This document shows, piece after piece, positions 55,273 to 64,000 of a DNA stretch of 64,000 nucleotides. The notes below the pieces were generated by a model, which saw nothing but the letters and a program-made list of their open reading frames with translations, had not been told where the DNA came from and did not search any database. This DNA comes from Kiritimatiellia bacterium (GTDB lineage Bacteria > Verrucomicrobiota > Kiritimatiellia > WLWN01), in NCBI GenBank assembly GCA_012103575.1, contig WLWN01000001.1, forward strand, positions 2,918,538 to 2,982,537, given 5' to 3'. Numbering within the stretch: position 1 is the stretch's first letter; every line of letters starts with the position of its first letter. The translations under genes were made by a program, and so were the position numbers.

Positions 55273-56544
55273 CTATTCTGCTAAATAAAACGGCAAAGAA
55301 AGAAGCCTGTACACCGCTTTTTCACCGGTGGTGGTTGTCGTGTCTACATGGGTAACAGATGGAAGATCTGCATTAAAACGAACCGCCAGGGAAAAATTGC
55401 GCAATGCCATAAAATGATGTAATGATTTCAGTATTCCTGTGGTACCGGCTTTGACTTCGATGGGTACCACGTGGGTCCTCTGTTGTATTAGATAGTCTAT
55501 CTCAGCTTTAGAAGCCTTCTTTTCTCGTGACCAATAGTAAAGCATGGAATCCATAAATTTCGGTTCAAGCGTCCGGAGTAACTGCCCGATCAGTTGTTCA
55601 GCCATAGCACCTTCGTTGACCATGGAGAGATCATGGAGCGAATGCATTTCGTGTAGCAAAAGGCCCAGTGAAGCTGAAGCAATATCGGTAGCAAAGACTT
55701 TGTGACAGAGTCTAGCTTGGCATAAAAGATCTAAGCCGCGTTGGATCGCTGTGGCTCGTTCTTTGCGGTCGACGTGTGTTGATCTAAACTTTTTCCCCAG
55801 CAGTTTAGGGCTCGCTTCCAAGACGTTTCGAAGGCGATCGGGTGGTATCCGGCCCGCATACTTTACAAAATCGTCCCGGTAGGTACTGAGAAGTGCTTGT
55901 TGAACTTCAGCGCATCCGATGAGTGAATGGTCTGCTTTTCATTTCGATACGACGTCCGGCATACCACCAATGATTAGATAATCGCGAAAAGCGCCCAGTA
56001 GTTTTTGATGTATAGGAGGAGGCATACGGTCTTGGCCAATATGGAAGGCTGCTAAAAATTGTCTTTGTTTATCACAGCCGGTGGCGGATAGAAATTCTTC
56101 GAAAGAGAAGGGTTCCATATATAGATAACGAACCCGTCCAACTGGCATACTGAAGGTGTGGTTGGCCAACACACAATCAAGAAGTGAGCCCACAGAAGCA
56201 ACAGGTAGTTCGGGGAGTTCTTCAGAAAACCAGCGTAGATTGGACAACAGCTGGGGTGCGGCTTGAATTTCGTCTAAAAAAAGAAAGCTTTTTGCGGGAG
56301 AAGTATTGAGCCCTGTATAGGCTTCGATAGCTTTAAGCGCTGAAGTCGGGTTTGGATCATGAAACAGCTTTGCGCTCTCTTGGTCTTTTTCAAAATTGAT
56401 CTCGATGAGTGTTCTACCCGTACTCTTTGCGAATTCCCGCATAAGCCAAGTTTTTCCCACCTGTCGTGCTCCACGGAGTATCAAGGGTACGCGATTAGCC
56501 TGTTGGTACCACTTGACCATGTCAGTTATGATGTCTCTTTTCAT
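55273..56544 (-). pseudogene. AAA ATPase of the AAA_14/DUF4143 type with an in-frame TGA
   Basis: The N-terminal 201 codons give LILRGARQVGKTWLMREF near 22-39 (Walker A), FLFLDEIQAAPQLLSNLRWF near 88 (Walker B) and a sensor region. A TGA at 55939-55941 follows GGMPDVVSK; the same frame continues KADHSLIGCAEVQQALLSTY through FVKYAGRIPPDRLRNV, a DUF4143 part with KASKAEIDYLIQ and VPIEVKAG, to 55273. So one nonsense codon splits an otherwise intact 423-residue gene. The family equals the gene at 34828. Confidence 0.85.
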
Positions 56545-56644
56545 GGTGACAAAGTTACAAAAGAACGCCTTCTTTTATCGGAAAAGGTCTGACTCTGAAT
56601 ACTTTTTTTCCTAAATCCGTATTTTTTTAAAAAATACTCTCTAA

Positions 56645-56808
56645 CCTGGATCCGTCAGTTAAACGCGGTTTTCTGCACGAACCATTTGGGCCAAAAGGAA
56701 TTACAAAAAAGCCTCGACATACCCAGCGAGTGCGCCTGCGTTTTTTTTGCAACCTTTTCCCTCCAAAGCATTCGCACAGAAATCCCACGTTTAACTGACG
56801 GATCCAGG
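56645..56808. mobile_element. 164-bp IS1380-related small element, second complete copy
   Basis: Nearly identical to 17942-18104 in the same orientation, with ends CCTGGATCCGTCAG and complement. Flanks TCTAA at 56640-56644 and 56809-56813 are a perfect 5-bp duplication. It lies between a broken ATPase gene and tRNA-Ser and interrupts nothing visible. Confidence 0.92.
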
Positions 56809-56941
56809 TCTAACAGTCCAGAATTTCGTGCTTCTATTTAAGAGATCTTGAAGCATTGGGGTTGATGCAAAGCGTATATCTATAGTAAAGAATTTAAATG
56901 AATAAGAAGCCAAGGATAATAGATTAGAAATAATCAAATAC

Positions 56942-57035
56942 GGAGGGGTGGCAGAGTCCGGTTTAATGCGCACGACTCGAAATCGTGTGTCCTCTTAGTC
57001 GTGGACCGTGGGTTCAAATCCCGCCCCCTCCGCCA
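56942..57035 (+). tRNA. tRNA-Ser (CGA anticodon)
   Basis: A class II tRNA of 94 bases including encoded CCA. Acceptor GGAGGGG/CCCCTCC, anticodon stem ACGA/TCGT with loop CTCGAAA (anticodon CGA), a long variable arm GTGTCCTCTTAGTCGTGGACC-like region cut by a hairpin, and the TPsiC loop GTTCAAATC. It reads UCG codons. Confidence 0.93.
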
Positions 57036-57094
57036 TGCAATAGCGTTCCGCAGGGCGAAACGCACGACACAGTACGACCGTTAATGTAGAAAAC

Positions 57095-58009
57095 ATGAAG
57101 ACACGCCTTAAACATATTATTGAATACCTTCTTTTGCGCGTGCTGGGCGTTTGGGTTCGTATTTTGTCTTATCGTGCTGTATTAACGTTTGGATGTTTAA
57201 TAGCAGGTTGTATATTTCATATATTTCGTTTTAGGGCTAAAGAAGCTCGACGCCGTATTAAAGAAGTTTTGTGCGATACAGTAACGGATCGAGATGTTAA
57301 ACGTATTGCATGGATTTCCTGGAGAAACCTCTGCTTCAATGCCATTGAAATTCTTCGGATGTCTAAGCGAACGGATATAGATTCGGGGCGCATTACATTT
57401 TCTGGGATTAGCGTGATAAAGAAACATCTTGAATCAGGGCGTGGAGCTATTATTTCTTCCATCCATATGGGGAACTGGGAAATGGGCGTTGTAAGCGTAT
57501 TGCTTCAAGGAATTCCTATTTTTTCTATTGCTCGTCGTCAGAAAAACGTATTAACCGATTCGTATTTGAACAAAATGCGGATGCATATTAGCAAGATGGA
57601 GGTTCTTTATAGTAATGACGCCATTATTCGAAATGTGATACGCCGGCTTAAAAATGGAAAGGTCCTTGCTATTATGCCGGATCTTCGTTCAAAGACGCTG
57701 GCTTTGCCTATTCACTATTTAGGGAAACAGGCGAATATTGCTGCGGGCATGGCTACGTTTGCACGTCAAACAAATGTGCCGATCTTTCCTGCGATTGCTA
57801 CCCGGAAAGGGTGGACACAACACCATATTCAGTTCCTCGATCCTATCTTTGCGGACCTTTCTGTTGATAAACAGGAAGATATAATGCGGTTAACACAAAC
57901 CGTCATGAGTTTATTCGATAAAAGGGTCCGAGAACAACCCGACCAATATTTTTGGTTTAATAAGAGATGGGTTCTTGAGCCTTTTTATTTTGACAAATCA
58001 TCCTTTTAA
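57095..58009 (+). CDS. Lysophospholipid/lipid A acyltransferase (HtrB/LpxL family)
   Basis: A 304-residue protein with a hydrophobic N-terminus (8-50). The catalytic H(X4)E-type motif SIHMGNWEMG lies near 126, and IMPDLRSK near 195, FARQTNVPIFPAIATRKG near 226 and QYFWFNKRW near 287 are family blocks. It adds a secondary acyl chain to lipid A or a related lipid at the inner membrane, which supports a Gram-negative envelope. It ends 88 bp before the DUF1573 gene. Confidence 0.92.
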   Translation: MKTRLKHIIEYLLLRVLGVWVRILSYRAVLTFGCLIAGCIFHIFRFRAKEARRRIKEVLCDTVTDRDVKRIAWISWRNLCFNAIEILRMSKRTDIDSGRITFSGISVIKKHLESGRGAIISSIHMGNWEMGVVSVLLQGIPIFSIARRQKNVLTDSYLNKMRMHISKMEVLYSNDAIIRNVIRRLKNGKVLAIMPDLRSKTLALPIHYLGKQANIAAGMATFARQTNVPIFPAIATRKGWTQHHIQFLDPIFADLSVDKQEDIMRLTQTVMSLFDKRVREQPDQYFWFNKRWVLEPFYFDKSSF

Positions 58010-58112
58010 ACCTATACAGTGTTTGCAATACTATGCTCGCTTTGAATAGACATAGGCAAAATCAGGAGACGGTTTCCTGGAGAATTAAATAATCGTTGTG
58101 AGGAGTTTAAAA

Positions 58113-59072
58113 ATGAACAAGATGGCACGGATTTTTTTAGGACTAGGAACCCTAATCCTTGGAATAAATGTTTATGGACAGGATGGTACAAACGCCGGTC
58201 CAAAATTTGTATGTGATAATCCTGTTTTTGATTTTGGGAAAACGGATGCCGATGCCGTTACGCATACGTTTGTTATTCGCAACATTGGCGACCAACTTGG
58301 AAAAGTTAAAAAGACGCGTCCTTCTTGTGGTTGTACAGTCGCTAATATAAGTAAAAAAGAAATTGATCCAGGTGATTACACAGAAATTGACGTTAAGTTT
58401 AATGCAAAAGGAAGAAAAGGGAATCAACGAAAGACGGTTAGGGTCGAGTTTGAAGATTCGCCCCCTCTTACTCTGCAGTTAAAAGGGTCCGTCGTTTCTG
58501 TTGTGGAGGTAAATCCTGCGCGCGTTGTTCTTGATGTGGCTTCTGATCAAGATATAGATCGCATTGTAGAAATCACATCCCAAGAACCCCTCGAAATTAC
58601 GGGCGCTGAAACAGAACTGTCCGAATTGGTGGTCGAACATGAAACGATCGAAGGAAATAGAAAATTTCAACTTCATATCAAAACCAAACCTGGACTCGCA
58701 GTAGGTCGTCGACAAGGAAAAATAGAGGTAAAGACCAATCACCCTAAGCGACCGGTTATTTCTGTTCCCGTTTGGCTCAATGTTATTGGCGAGCTTTCGG
58801 TGGCGCCTGAGACGATTCGCCTCGTCAAACGTGAAGGGAAAACAGGCACGCAACAAATTATTGTAAGGCCAGGCACAACAAAAAATTTTAAGATTACAGA
58901 TGTTCAGGCGCCTGATGGGATTCAGGTTGATATCCGCGATTTGAAAAATTTAGGCTATCAAATACGGCTCGATAACATTCCTACGTCTGAAGAACTAAAC
59001 GGGAAAAAAGTTCTTATTAAAACAGACGTGGCGAGCATGTCCGAAATCGAAATTCCTTTTGAAATTCGATAG
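58113..59072 (+). CDS. DUF1573 secreted Ig-like protein
   Basis: I choose ATG 58113 with GTGAGGAG as its ribosome site (the GTG of that site is the other possible start, 58098). The 319-residue protein has a signal peptide (1-22), then the DUF1573 domain with NPVFDFGKTDADAVTHTFV and a Cys pair in RPSCGCTVANISKKEI, followed by two further beta-sandwich segments. The CGC motif is typical. The function of the family is unknown; it acts outside the cytosol. It is followed by an S41-like gene and tsaC. Confidence 0.88.
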   Translation: MNKMARIFLGLGTLILGINVYGQDGTNAGPKFVCDNPVFDFGKTDADAVTHTFVIRNIGDQLGKVKKTRPSCGCTVANISKKEIDPGDYTEIDVKFNAKGRKGNQRKTVRVEFEDSPPLTLQLKGSVVSVVEVNPARVVLDVASDQDIDRIVEITSQEPLEITGAETELSELVVEHETIEGNRKFQLHIKTKPGLAVGRRQGKIEVKTNHPKRPVISVPVWLNVIGELSVAPETIRLVKREGKTGTQQIIVRPGTTKNFKITDVQAPDGIQVDIRDLKNLGYQIRLDNIPTSEELNGKKVLIKTDVASMSEIEIPFEIR

Positions 59073-59118
59073 AATCCACCGTTTTATTCTCTACTAATGG
59101 TAAACGCGAGATACTAGA

Positions 59119-60402
59119 GTGTATATCTTTTTGAAAAAGCTTGGAAATGGGATCGAAACCCTGCTCTTATTAACTCTTTTTTTGTGGGGCGGGTTCCAGA
59201 GTTCTGCCACTGAAGCCTCTACCCATGATATTTTGTTAAGAACCCTTTCAGAAAGCATACAACTTATGGAGGAGGAGGGATGGTCTTACGAACCCCAAAC
59301 GGCTACGCATCCTGTCCTGCAAAGCTTTGTTAAAACATTTGATCCTGCTGGAGTCGTCTTAACAAAAAAAGAAAACCAGCAGAGAACCCAAAGGCAAAAA
59401 GGGAAAACGGTTGGAATTGGGCTTCAAGTCGGGCAATCCAATGGGCTTTTTCATATAGAAGACTTTCTAAAAAAATCGCCTGCGGCTGAATCAAACCTGT
59501 CGAAAGGTAACAGGATCTTGCGTGTTAATGACGCAGACACCAAAAATTTTAGTGTCATAGAGTTAGAGCAACACCTCAGAGGTTCTGATAAGAAAAAGGT
59601 ATCGTTAACCGTTCTATCAAAGGATCAGTCAACGAATACCCTTGAGATAACCAAACGCATAATCAAGCTGCCTGCTATCGCCAGGATCGAAACCCTTCCA
59701 TTTGAACTGTGTTATATTCGCCTTCATGGATTATATAAAGGCTCTCATTCAAAAATTGTATCTCACATTCAGTCTTGGGATAAAGAAGGGCGGTATGGTC
59801 TCATTATAGATTTGCGGGGTGCAAATGGTGAAGATATTAAAACCGTAATAGAGCTCATTGATCTTTATACCTCAAAAGATGTATTTCTTTTTTCTTTTCG
59901 TAATCGACAGGACGAAGAGCTGGCGCTGTACAAGTCCACCTCTGAGCGTTCTATCACCATGCCCACTATGGTATTAGTAGATAAGGACACGGTGGGCGCT
60001 GCCGAAGTTCTTGCGGCTGCGTTTATGGGCAGTACGCGTGGCGCCATGATTTTAGGAGAGCCTACTCACGGAGATATGCTCGTTCGAAAAGCGCTGTCTT
60101 TGTCAACAGGCGATACCCTGTATATGGCAACAAGGCGGCTTGTTCTTGGGGACGGTACGTTGTACGATGGTCGTAAAGGGATACAGCCGAACCTTTTAGT
60201 CAAAACCAAAACGTCCGTTGAAGAAGAGGATGATTCGAATGCCCCCCTTTTGGGTAAACCCGAAGAAAAAGAATCAGTCTATAAAAAACTCCGAAAACGC
60301 TTTCGTCGAGATCCCGTATTACGTCGAGCTGTCGACGTATTGAGTGGCCTTAAAGCATTAGATATTCGCGCGCTTGAACCTTCCCCGCATACTTCACTTT
60401 AA
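59119..60402 (+). CDS. S41-family C-terminal-processing-protease homologue lacking catalytic residues
   Basis: A 427-residue protein with an N-terminal membrane or signal segment (14-30), a PDZ domain (GIGLQVGQSNGLFHIEDF near 100-117, then a PDZ groove to 180), and an S41 protease fold. At the active site, where CtpA/Prc have SASAAE with the catalytic Ser and later GEPTFGKG with the Lys, this protein reads DTVGAAEVLAAAF and GEPTHGDM: Ser to Gly and Lys to Asp. It should be proteolytically dead, perhaps a chaperone-like or binding version. The GTG start is one of several possible. It overlaps tsaC by 29 bp. Confidence 0.82.
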   Translation: MYIFLKKLGNGIETLLLLTLFLWGGFQSSATEASTHDILLRTLSESIQLMEEEGWSYEPQTATHPVLQSFVKTFDPAGVVLTKKENQQRTQRQKGKTVGIGLQVGQSNGLFHIEDFLKKSPAAESNLSKGNRILRVNDADTKNFSVIELEQHLRGSDKKKVSLTVLSKDQSTNTLEITKRIIKLPAIARIETLPFELCYIRLHGLYKGSHSKIVSHIQSWDKEGRYGLIIDLRGANGEDIKTVIELIDLYTSKDVFLFSFRNRQDEELALYKSTSERSITMPTMVLVDKDTVGAAEVLAAAFMGSTRGAMILGEPTHGDMLVRKALSLSTGDTLYMATRRLVLGDGTLYDGRKGIQPNLLVKTKTSVEEEDDSNAPLLGKPEEKESVYKKLRKRFRRDPVLRRAVDVLSGLKALDIRALEPSPHTSL

Positions 60403-60985
60403 CCCCGCATCCCCGGATCCAGAGACCATTAAGACCGCGGTTTCTGCCTTAAAAGCCGGCGAATTAATTGTTTTCCCAACAGATACCGTTTATGGACTCG
60501 CCGCCGATCCCACACATGTTGGCGCTATAGAAAAAATATATGTAGCGAAAGGGCGTCCTGCAAATAAGCCTGTAACATTTTTTGTAGAGGATCTAGATTG
60601 TATCAAAGCGTATCAACCTGAGTGGAGTCAAAAGGCAATGGCATTAGCTGATCATTTTTGGCCGGGCCCCATGACCTTGGTATTAAAAACGAGCGGGGGA
60701 CTAACTGGATTCCGGATTCCAAAAGATCCGCTTTCTTTAGCAATTTTAAGCGATACAGGACCCTTGGCTGTAACGAGCGCAAATAAAAGTGGTGAGCGTG
60801 ATGCGTGTACGGCGCAAGACGCGTTCAAATCGCTTTCCGAACATATTGGGTTAGTATTAGATGGTGGTGACACACCTGGCGGGGAGGCCAGCACCGTAAT
60901 TAAGGTTGTTAACAATGAGGTAGAAATAGTCCGACACGGTGTGATCAAAGGTGAAGAGGTTCAAAAAATCGTTCACGAGTTTTAG
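60374..60985 (+). CDS. tsaC: Threonylcarbamoyl-AMP synthase TsaC/Sua5 (YrdC domain)
   Basis: A 203-residue YrdC protein. FPTDTVYGLAAD near 34-45 and KGRPANKPVTFFV near 58-70 are the L-threonylcarbamoyladenylate-binding motifs; WPGPMTLVL near 94 and SANKSGERDA near 135 complete the fold. It activates threonine for t6A synthesis on ANN-decoding tRNAs. Its TTG start lies inside the S41 gene, so translation is probably coupled. Confidence 0.95.
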   Translation: MNLPRILHFNPASPDPETIKTAVSALKAGELIVFPTDTVYGLAADPTHVGAIEKIYVAKGRPANKPVTFFVEDLDCIKAYQPEWSQKAMALADHFWPGPMTLVLKTSGGLTGFRIPKDPLSLAILSDTGPLAVTSANKSGERDACTAQDAFKSLSEHIGLVLDGGDTPGGEASTVIKVVNNEVEIVRHGVIKGEEVQKIVHEF

Positions 60986-61039
60986 CATGTTTTGCAACCC
61001 TGGTCATCTAGTAGGGCGCGATAATTAGCATGATGGTGG

Positions 61040-62254
61040 ATTGTAAAATTAAATGCCGCAAAAAATGGACCTGAGAGCTTCTGTTCATGCGGCGATTTCC
61101 AAATCGAAACACTCCTGTGCGGGTTTGTATTCTAGGGTCTTGCGAGGATAGTTGTTAATCCATTTTTCAATCTCACCAATACGGTCGATGGTATATTTTC
61201 CGATGTTGTCTCCTTTGGCAACGAAACGACGAACCATACGGTTGGCATTTTCGTTGGAGCCTGGTTCCCAGGAAGAATACGGGTGAGCATAATAGAGTTT
61301 AACACGTCTCTTTTTGCTAAATCCGGAACGTTCCATCTGCTCCACGTCGAGAAACTCGCTCCCGTTATCGGCTGTAATCGACTTGAACATCGATCTGAAT
61401 GGGCCAACTCCCATCGATCTTTCGATCGCTTTGAGGGCCTGCAGAACCGATGCCTGTGTTTTATCCGAAAGTTTTCTCACCCTTAGCATTCGGGTCTTTC
61501 TTTCTACTAACGTCATTAAAACCGGTTTTGAAGTTCCTTTTCCGCCGACGATCAAATCCAATTCCCAGTGCCCAAATTCCTCGCGTTTTTCTACGGTCTT
61601 AGGTCGTTTTTCGATACTGGTCCTTCGGGCATGTTGCTTTTTAACCCGCTTAATAGCACGTCTTTTTCGTTTTATCCGTTTTCGTTTTTCCCATAGGGAC
61701 TCGTTGCTCACCCCCGAGATGAGACCTTGGTCAATATAGGTATACAGCGTTTTTGTACTCACCGCTGCAGGTCTCTGCTCTTGTTTAAGCAAAGGAGCAA
61801 CCACATCGGGTGAGCGTTTGTGAACAAGAATGTGCTCGCTGATAAACACAGCCGTTCCATGATGCTTTCCAAGCTTAAGCTCAGGTCCCTTGGCCGTCGC
61901 ATTTAGATCATGAAGTTCCTGGGCTCGATCACTGCTGTATGCTTTCTTCTTTCGCGGCTCTGTATCGAAATGCTCTACCTCCCCACGTTTGATTTCGCGC
62001 TCTATGGTTCGACGATGCCTTCCCAGATAGCTCTGGCTATCTCCAAAGGACGTCCTCGGTTTTTGAGCATTGCTTCAATCATGATCCGTTCTTTCTGTGT
62101 CAAATGCTTGCCTTTTCGGGGATGAATACTACTCTTGATTTGTTCCATGTCTTTCTCCTTTTTTTGTCTTCTGTCGAGTTTTCAAATCTAGAAGATTTCG
62201 GCATGGAACACTCCTGTTTTACACTGTCTTCTTTTGGGCATTTAATATTACAAT
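61040..62254 (-). mobile_element. IS30-family insertion sequence, second copy type
   Basis: A 1215-bp element with inverted repeats ATTGTAA(A/T)ATTAAATGCC at both ends. A direct target repeat is not clear. It carries one transposase gene in two frames on the reverse strand and is not closely related to the IS30 copy at 28680. Confidence 0.85.
61085..62148 (-). pseudogene. IS30-family transposase with one frameshift
   Basis: The start at 62148 has AAGGAG six bases upstream. It gives HLTQKERIMIEAMLKNRGRP, then the frame breaks near 62035 and resumes as SYLGRHRRTIEREIKRG through RKKKAYSSDRAQELHDL. The core part (61085-61849) carries HWELDLIVGG, TADNGSEFLDVEQ and SNENANRMVRRF, the DDE residues. 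One base change therefore separates the helix-turn-helix from the catalytic part. Confidence 0.85.
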
Positions 62255-62384
62255 TCTCAGACCTACTTGATCATTTTTATTATCTTGACGAGAAATTTCG
62301 ATGATGATTGATTTGTCTAAGAATTTAAGGCCTAAAAAAGGAGCCATCACAGAGGGTCTAACTTGAAGCAGGGGATGGAGAGCG

Positions 62385-64000
62385 TTGTATCCAGGAAAAA
62401 AAGTTTCGAATTTAGTTCAGCTGCTTAAAGGAAGAGCAAAAAGCCATGCCCACCAAAAGGCATATATCTTTCTTGTCGATGGAGAAGAGCAAGAACATTC
62501 TTATACCTATGCTGAATTGGATGAAAAGGCGTGTCTAATTGCTTTACATCTATTAGGTTGCGCTAAAGCTGGAGACCGAGCTCTTTTGCTTTATCCTTCA
62601 GGATTAGAGTTTATTAGTGCTTTCTTTGGATGTTTATACGCAGGCGTGATTGCTGTGCCTGCATATCCTCCACGCAATAACCGCAATATGTCACGGATAC
62701 AAGCCGTTGCGCTAGATGCTGGAGCCACGGTTTGTTTGGCGACCACATCAGGTATTGACCAATCTAAAAATTTTTTAGATCTGATTCCTCAACTAAAAGA
62801 AGTCGCGTGGATCAATACAGATCAACTGGAGAACCGAGACGATACATCACTCAGAGACGTTTCTATTACACCCACCACATTAGCGTTCCTTCAATATACT
62901 TCAGGATCTACGGGTATGCCTAAAGGGGTCATGGTCAGTCATGCAAATCTGATACATAATCTATCCTGTCTTTTTGATAAGTGGCATCATTCTTCCAAAG
63001 ACAATGTGGTGTCTTGGATGCCTTTTTTTCATGATATGGGTTTGGTTTTTGGAGTACTTCAACCATTATACGTCGGAGTGCTCGGGACATTGATGGCGCC
63101 TGTCACATTCCTTCAGCAACCTTTTCGTTGGCTTTATGCGCTATCGAGATTAAAAGCAACGCTGTCCATTGCGCCTAATTTTGCCTATGATCTTTGTGTT
63201 CAAAAAATTACGGAAGAAGAGAAGAGGGGCATAGACCTTTCTTGTTGGGAGGGCGCTTATAATGCTTCAGAACCTGTACGGGCAGAGACATTAGATCATT
63301 TTTATCATGCCTTTCGTTCGTGTGGATTTTCTAAAAAAGCACTCAAACCCGCATATGGGTTAGCCGAAGCTACTTTGGCCGTTACTTTTTTGTCTCGGGA
63401 TAAATCATTTTCTATTCAACAGATTGATAAACAATCCTATCAAGAACATCGCGTGAACCTTCAATCTGATACAAAAAATTTCCGGTGCATTGTGGGGGTG
63501 TGGCGACCGTGTTCCTGATCAACAGATTATTATTGTAAATCCGGAGAGTCTGTCAACGTGTGCCTGGAATGAAGTGGGTGAAATCTGGGTTTCGGGTCCC
63601 AGTATTACTCAGGGCTATTGGGAACGACCAGAGGAGACCAAGGAAGTGTTTGAAGCTACTCTTGCCGATACGGGAGAAGGTCCTTTTTTACGTACGGGGG
63701 ACTTAGGATTTATCCAAGATAATGAATTGTATATTACAGGGCGCTTAAAAGACATTCTCATTATCCGGGGCCAAAATTATTATCCACACGACATTGAAAA
63801 GACCGTTGAACAATCTCATGCAGGGCTACGATTAGATGCGGGCGCTACTTTTTCTGTAGAGGTGACGGGGGAAGAACAGTTGGTGGTTATCCATGAAGTC
63901 AAACGACATCATAAATTTGATTCCCATGAAGAGGTCGTTACATCTGTTCGCGAAGCGATTGCAGAAGAACATGGTCTTGGTGTATATGCATTTGTGTTGA
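62385..64000 (+). pseudogene. Fatty acyl-AMP ligase (FAAL), frameshifted at a G5 run and cut by the window edge
   Basis: The first frame, 377 codons from TTG 62385, has the FAAL N-terminus (HSYTYAELDEKACLIALHLL), YAGVIAVPAYPPRNNR near 87-102, the AMP-binding YTSGSTGMPKGVMVSH near 172-187 and PAYGLAEATLAV near 326. It breaks at GTGGGGGTGTGG (about 63490). With one G fewer it reads on as CGDRVPDQQIIIVNPE, then LRTGDLGFI and GRLKDILIIRGQNYYP, to the window end. The enzyme would load fatty acids as adenylates on to an acyl carrier. It may be decayed, or the base count may be wrong. Confidence 0.85.

Noticed and set aside
5310..56000. Reassigned TGA codons, since several broken genes have in-frame TGA
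   Set aside because: Intact genes use TGA as their stop and TAA and TAG also appear as premature stops, so simple nonsense mutation explains the cases.

Overview
The window is bacterial chromosome from a Gram-negative organism of moderate GC. Outer-membrane traits are clear: a TonB-dependent receptor with a TonB-like partner, an LpxL/HtrB-type acyltransferase and lipoprotein or secreted genes. The mix of a GGNDS-type phosphofructokinase, a bacterial mevalonate cluster, a PUR-alpha-like protein, a DUF1573 protein, a fatty acyl-AMP ligase and large secreted proteins with calcium-binding repeats would fit a PVC-like lineage (Verrucomicrobiota, Kiritimatiellota or relatives). That placement is inference; no rRNA is present. 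dnaA and dnaN (39.5-42.3 kb) put the window near a replication-origin region.

Layout. 0-12 kb is mostly minus-strand housekeeping: partial pfp, a membrane protein, queA, a PUR-alpha-like protein, rapA, msrB, DUF1805, an MscS channel and a membrane AAA ATPase, with recQ on the plus strand. 12-19 kb holds a secreted protein, a homing-endonuclease-associated-repeat protein, galE, arsC, a phosphodiesterase, an ECF sigma operon and an O-methyltransferase gene split by a small mobile element. 19-27.5 kb holds a broken ATPase, an IS1380 copy and the phoH-pgpH-ybeY-corC operon. 27.5-38 kb is accessory and decaying: frameshifted secreted or lipoprotein genes, IS30, IS630, two toxin-antitoxin loci and a pair of inverted 183-bp elements. 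38-47.4 kb is an M24 peptidase, dnaA, dnaN, tRNA-Gln, an SDR and a cobalamin-riboswitch operon (btuB-like receptor, TonB, PduO-type adenosyltransferase). 47.4-50 kb is an IS1634 element and a ParE-type module. 50-55 kb carries trpD, the three ATP-dependent mevalonate-pathway enzymes and an aminotransferase with an internal deletion. 55-64 kb has a nonsense-mutated ATPase, another small element, tRNA-Ser, an acyltransferase, DUF1573, a catalytically dead S41 protease homologue, tsaC, a second IS30 and the start of a fatty acyl-AMP ligase.

The main theme is genome flux. At least five IS copies or remnants from four families and two families of non-autonomous elements (MITE-like, most copies with recognisable target duplications) sit among many interrupted genes. 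The best-resolved case is a 163-bp element whose termini match the local IS1380. It splits a methyltransferase gene, and removing it plus one 5-bp target copy restores the reading frame exactly. The second theme is possible phase variation: a 14-bp tandem repeat encodes the signal-peptide core of a large secreted protein and leaves it out of frame with its ATG, and poly-G tracts carry the frameshift in three other genes. Base-calling error in homopolymers is the main alternative for the poly-G cases, but not for the 14-bp repeat or the in-frame nonsense codons.
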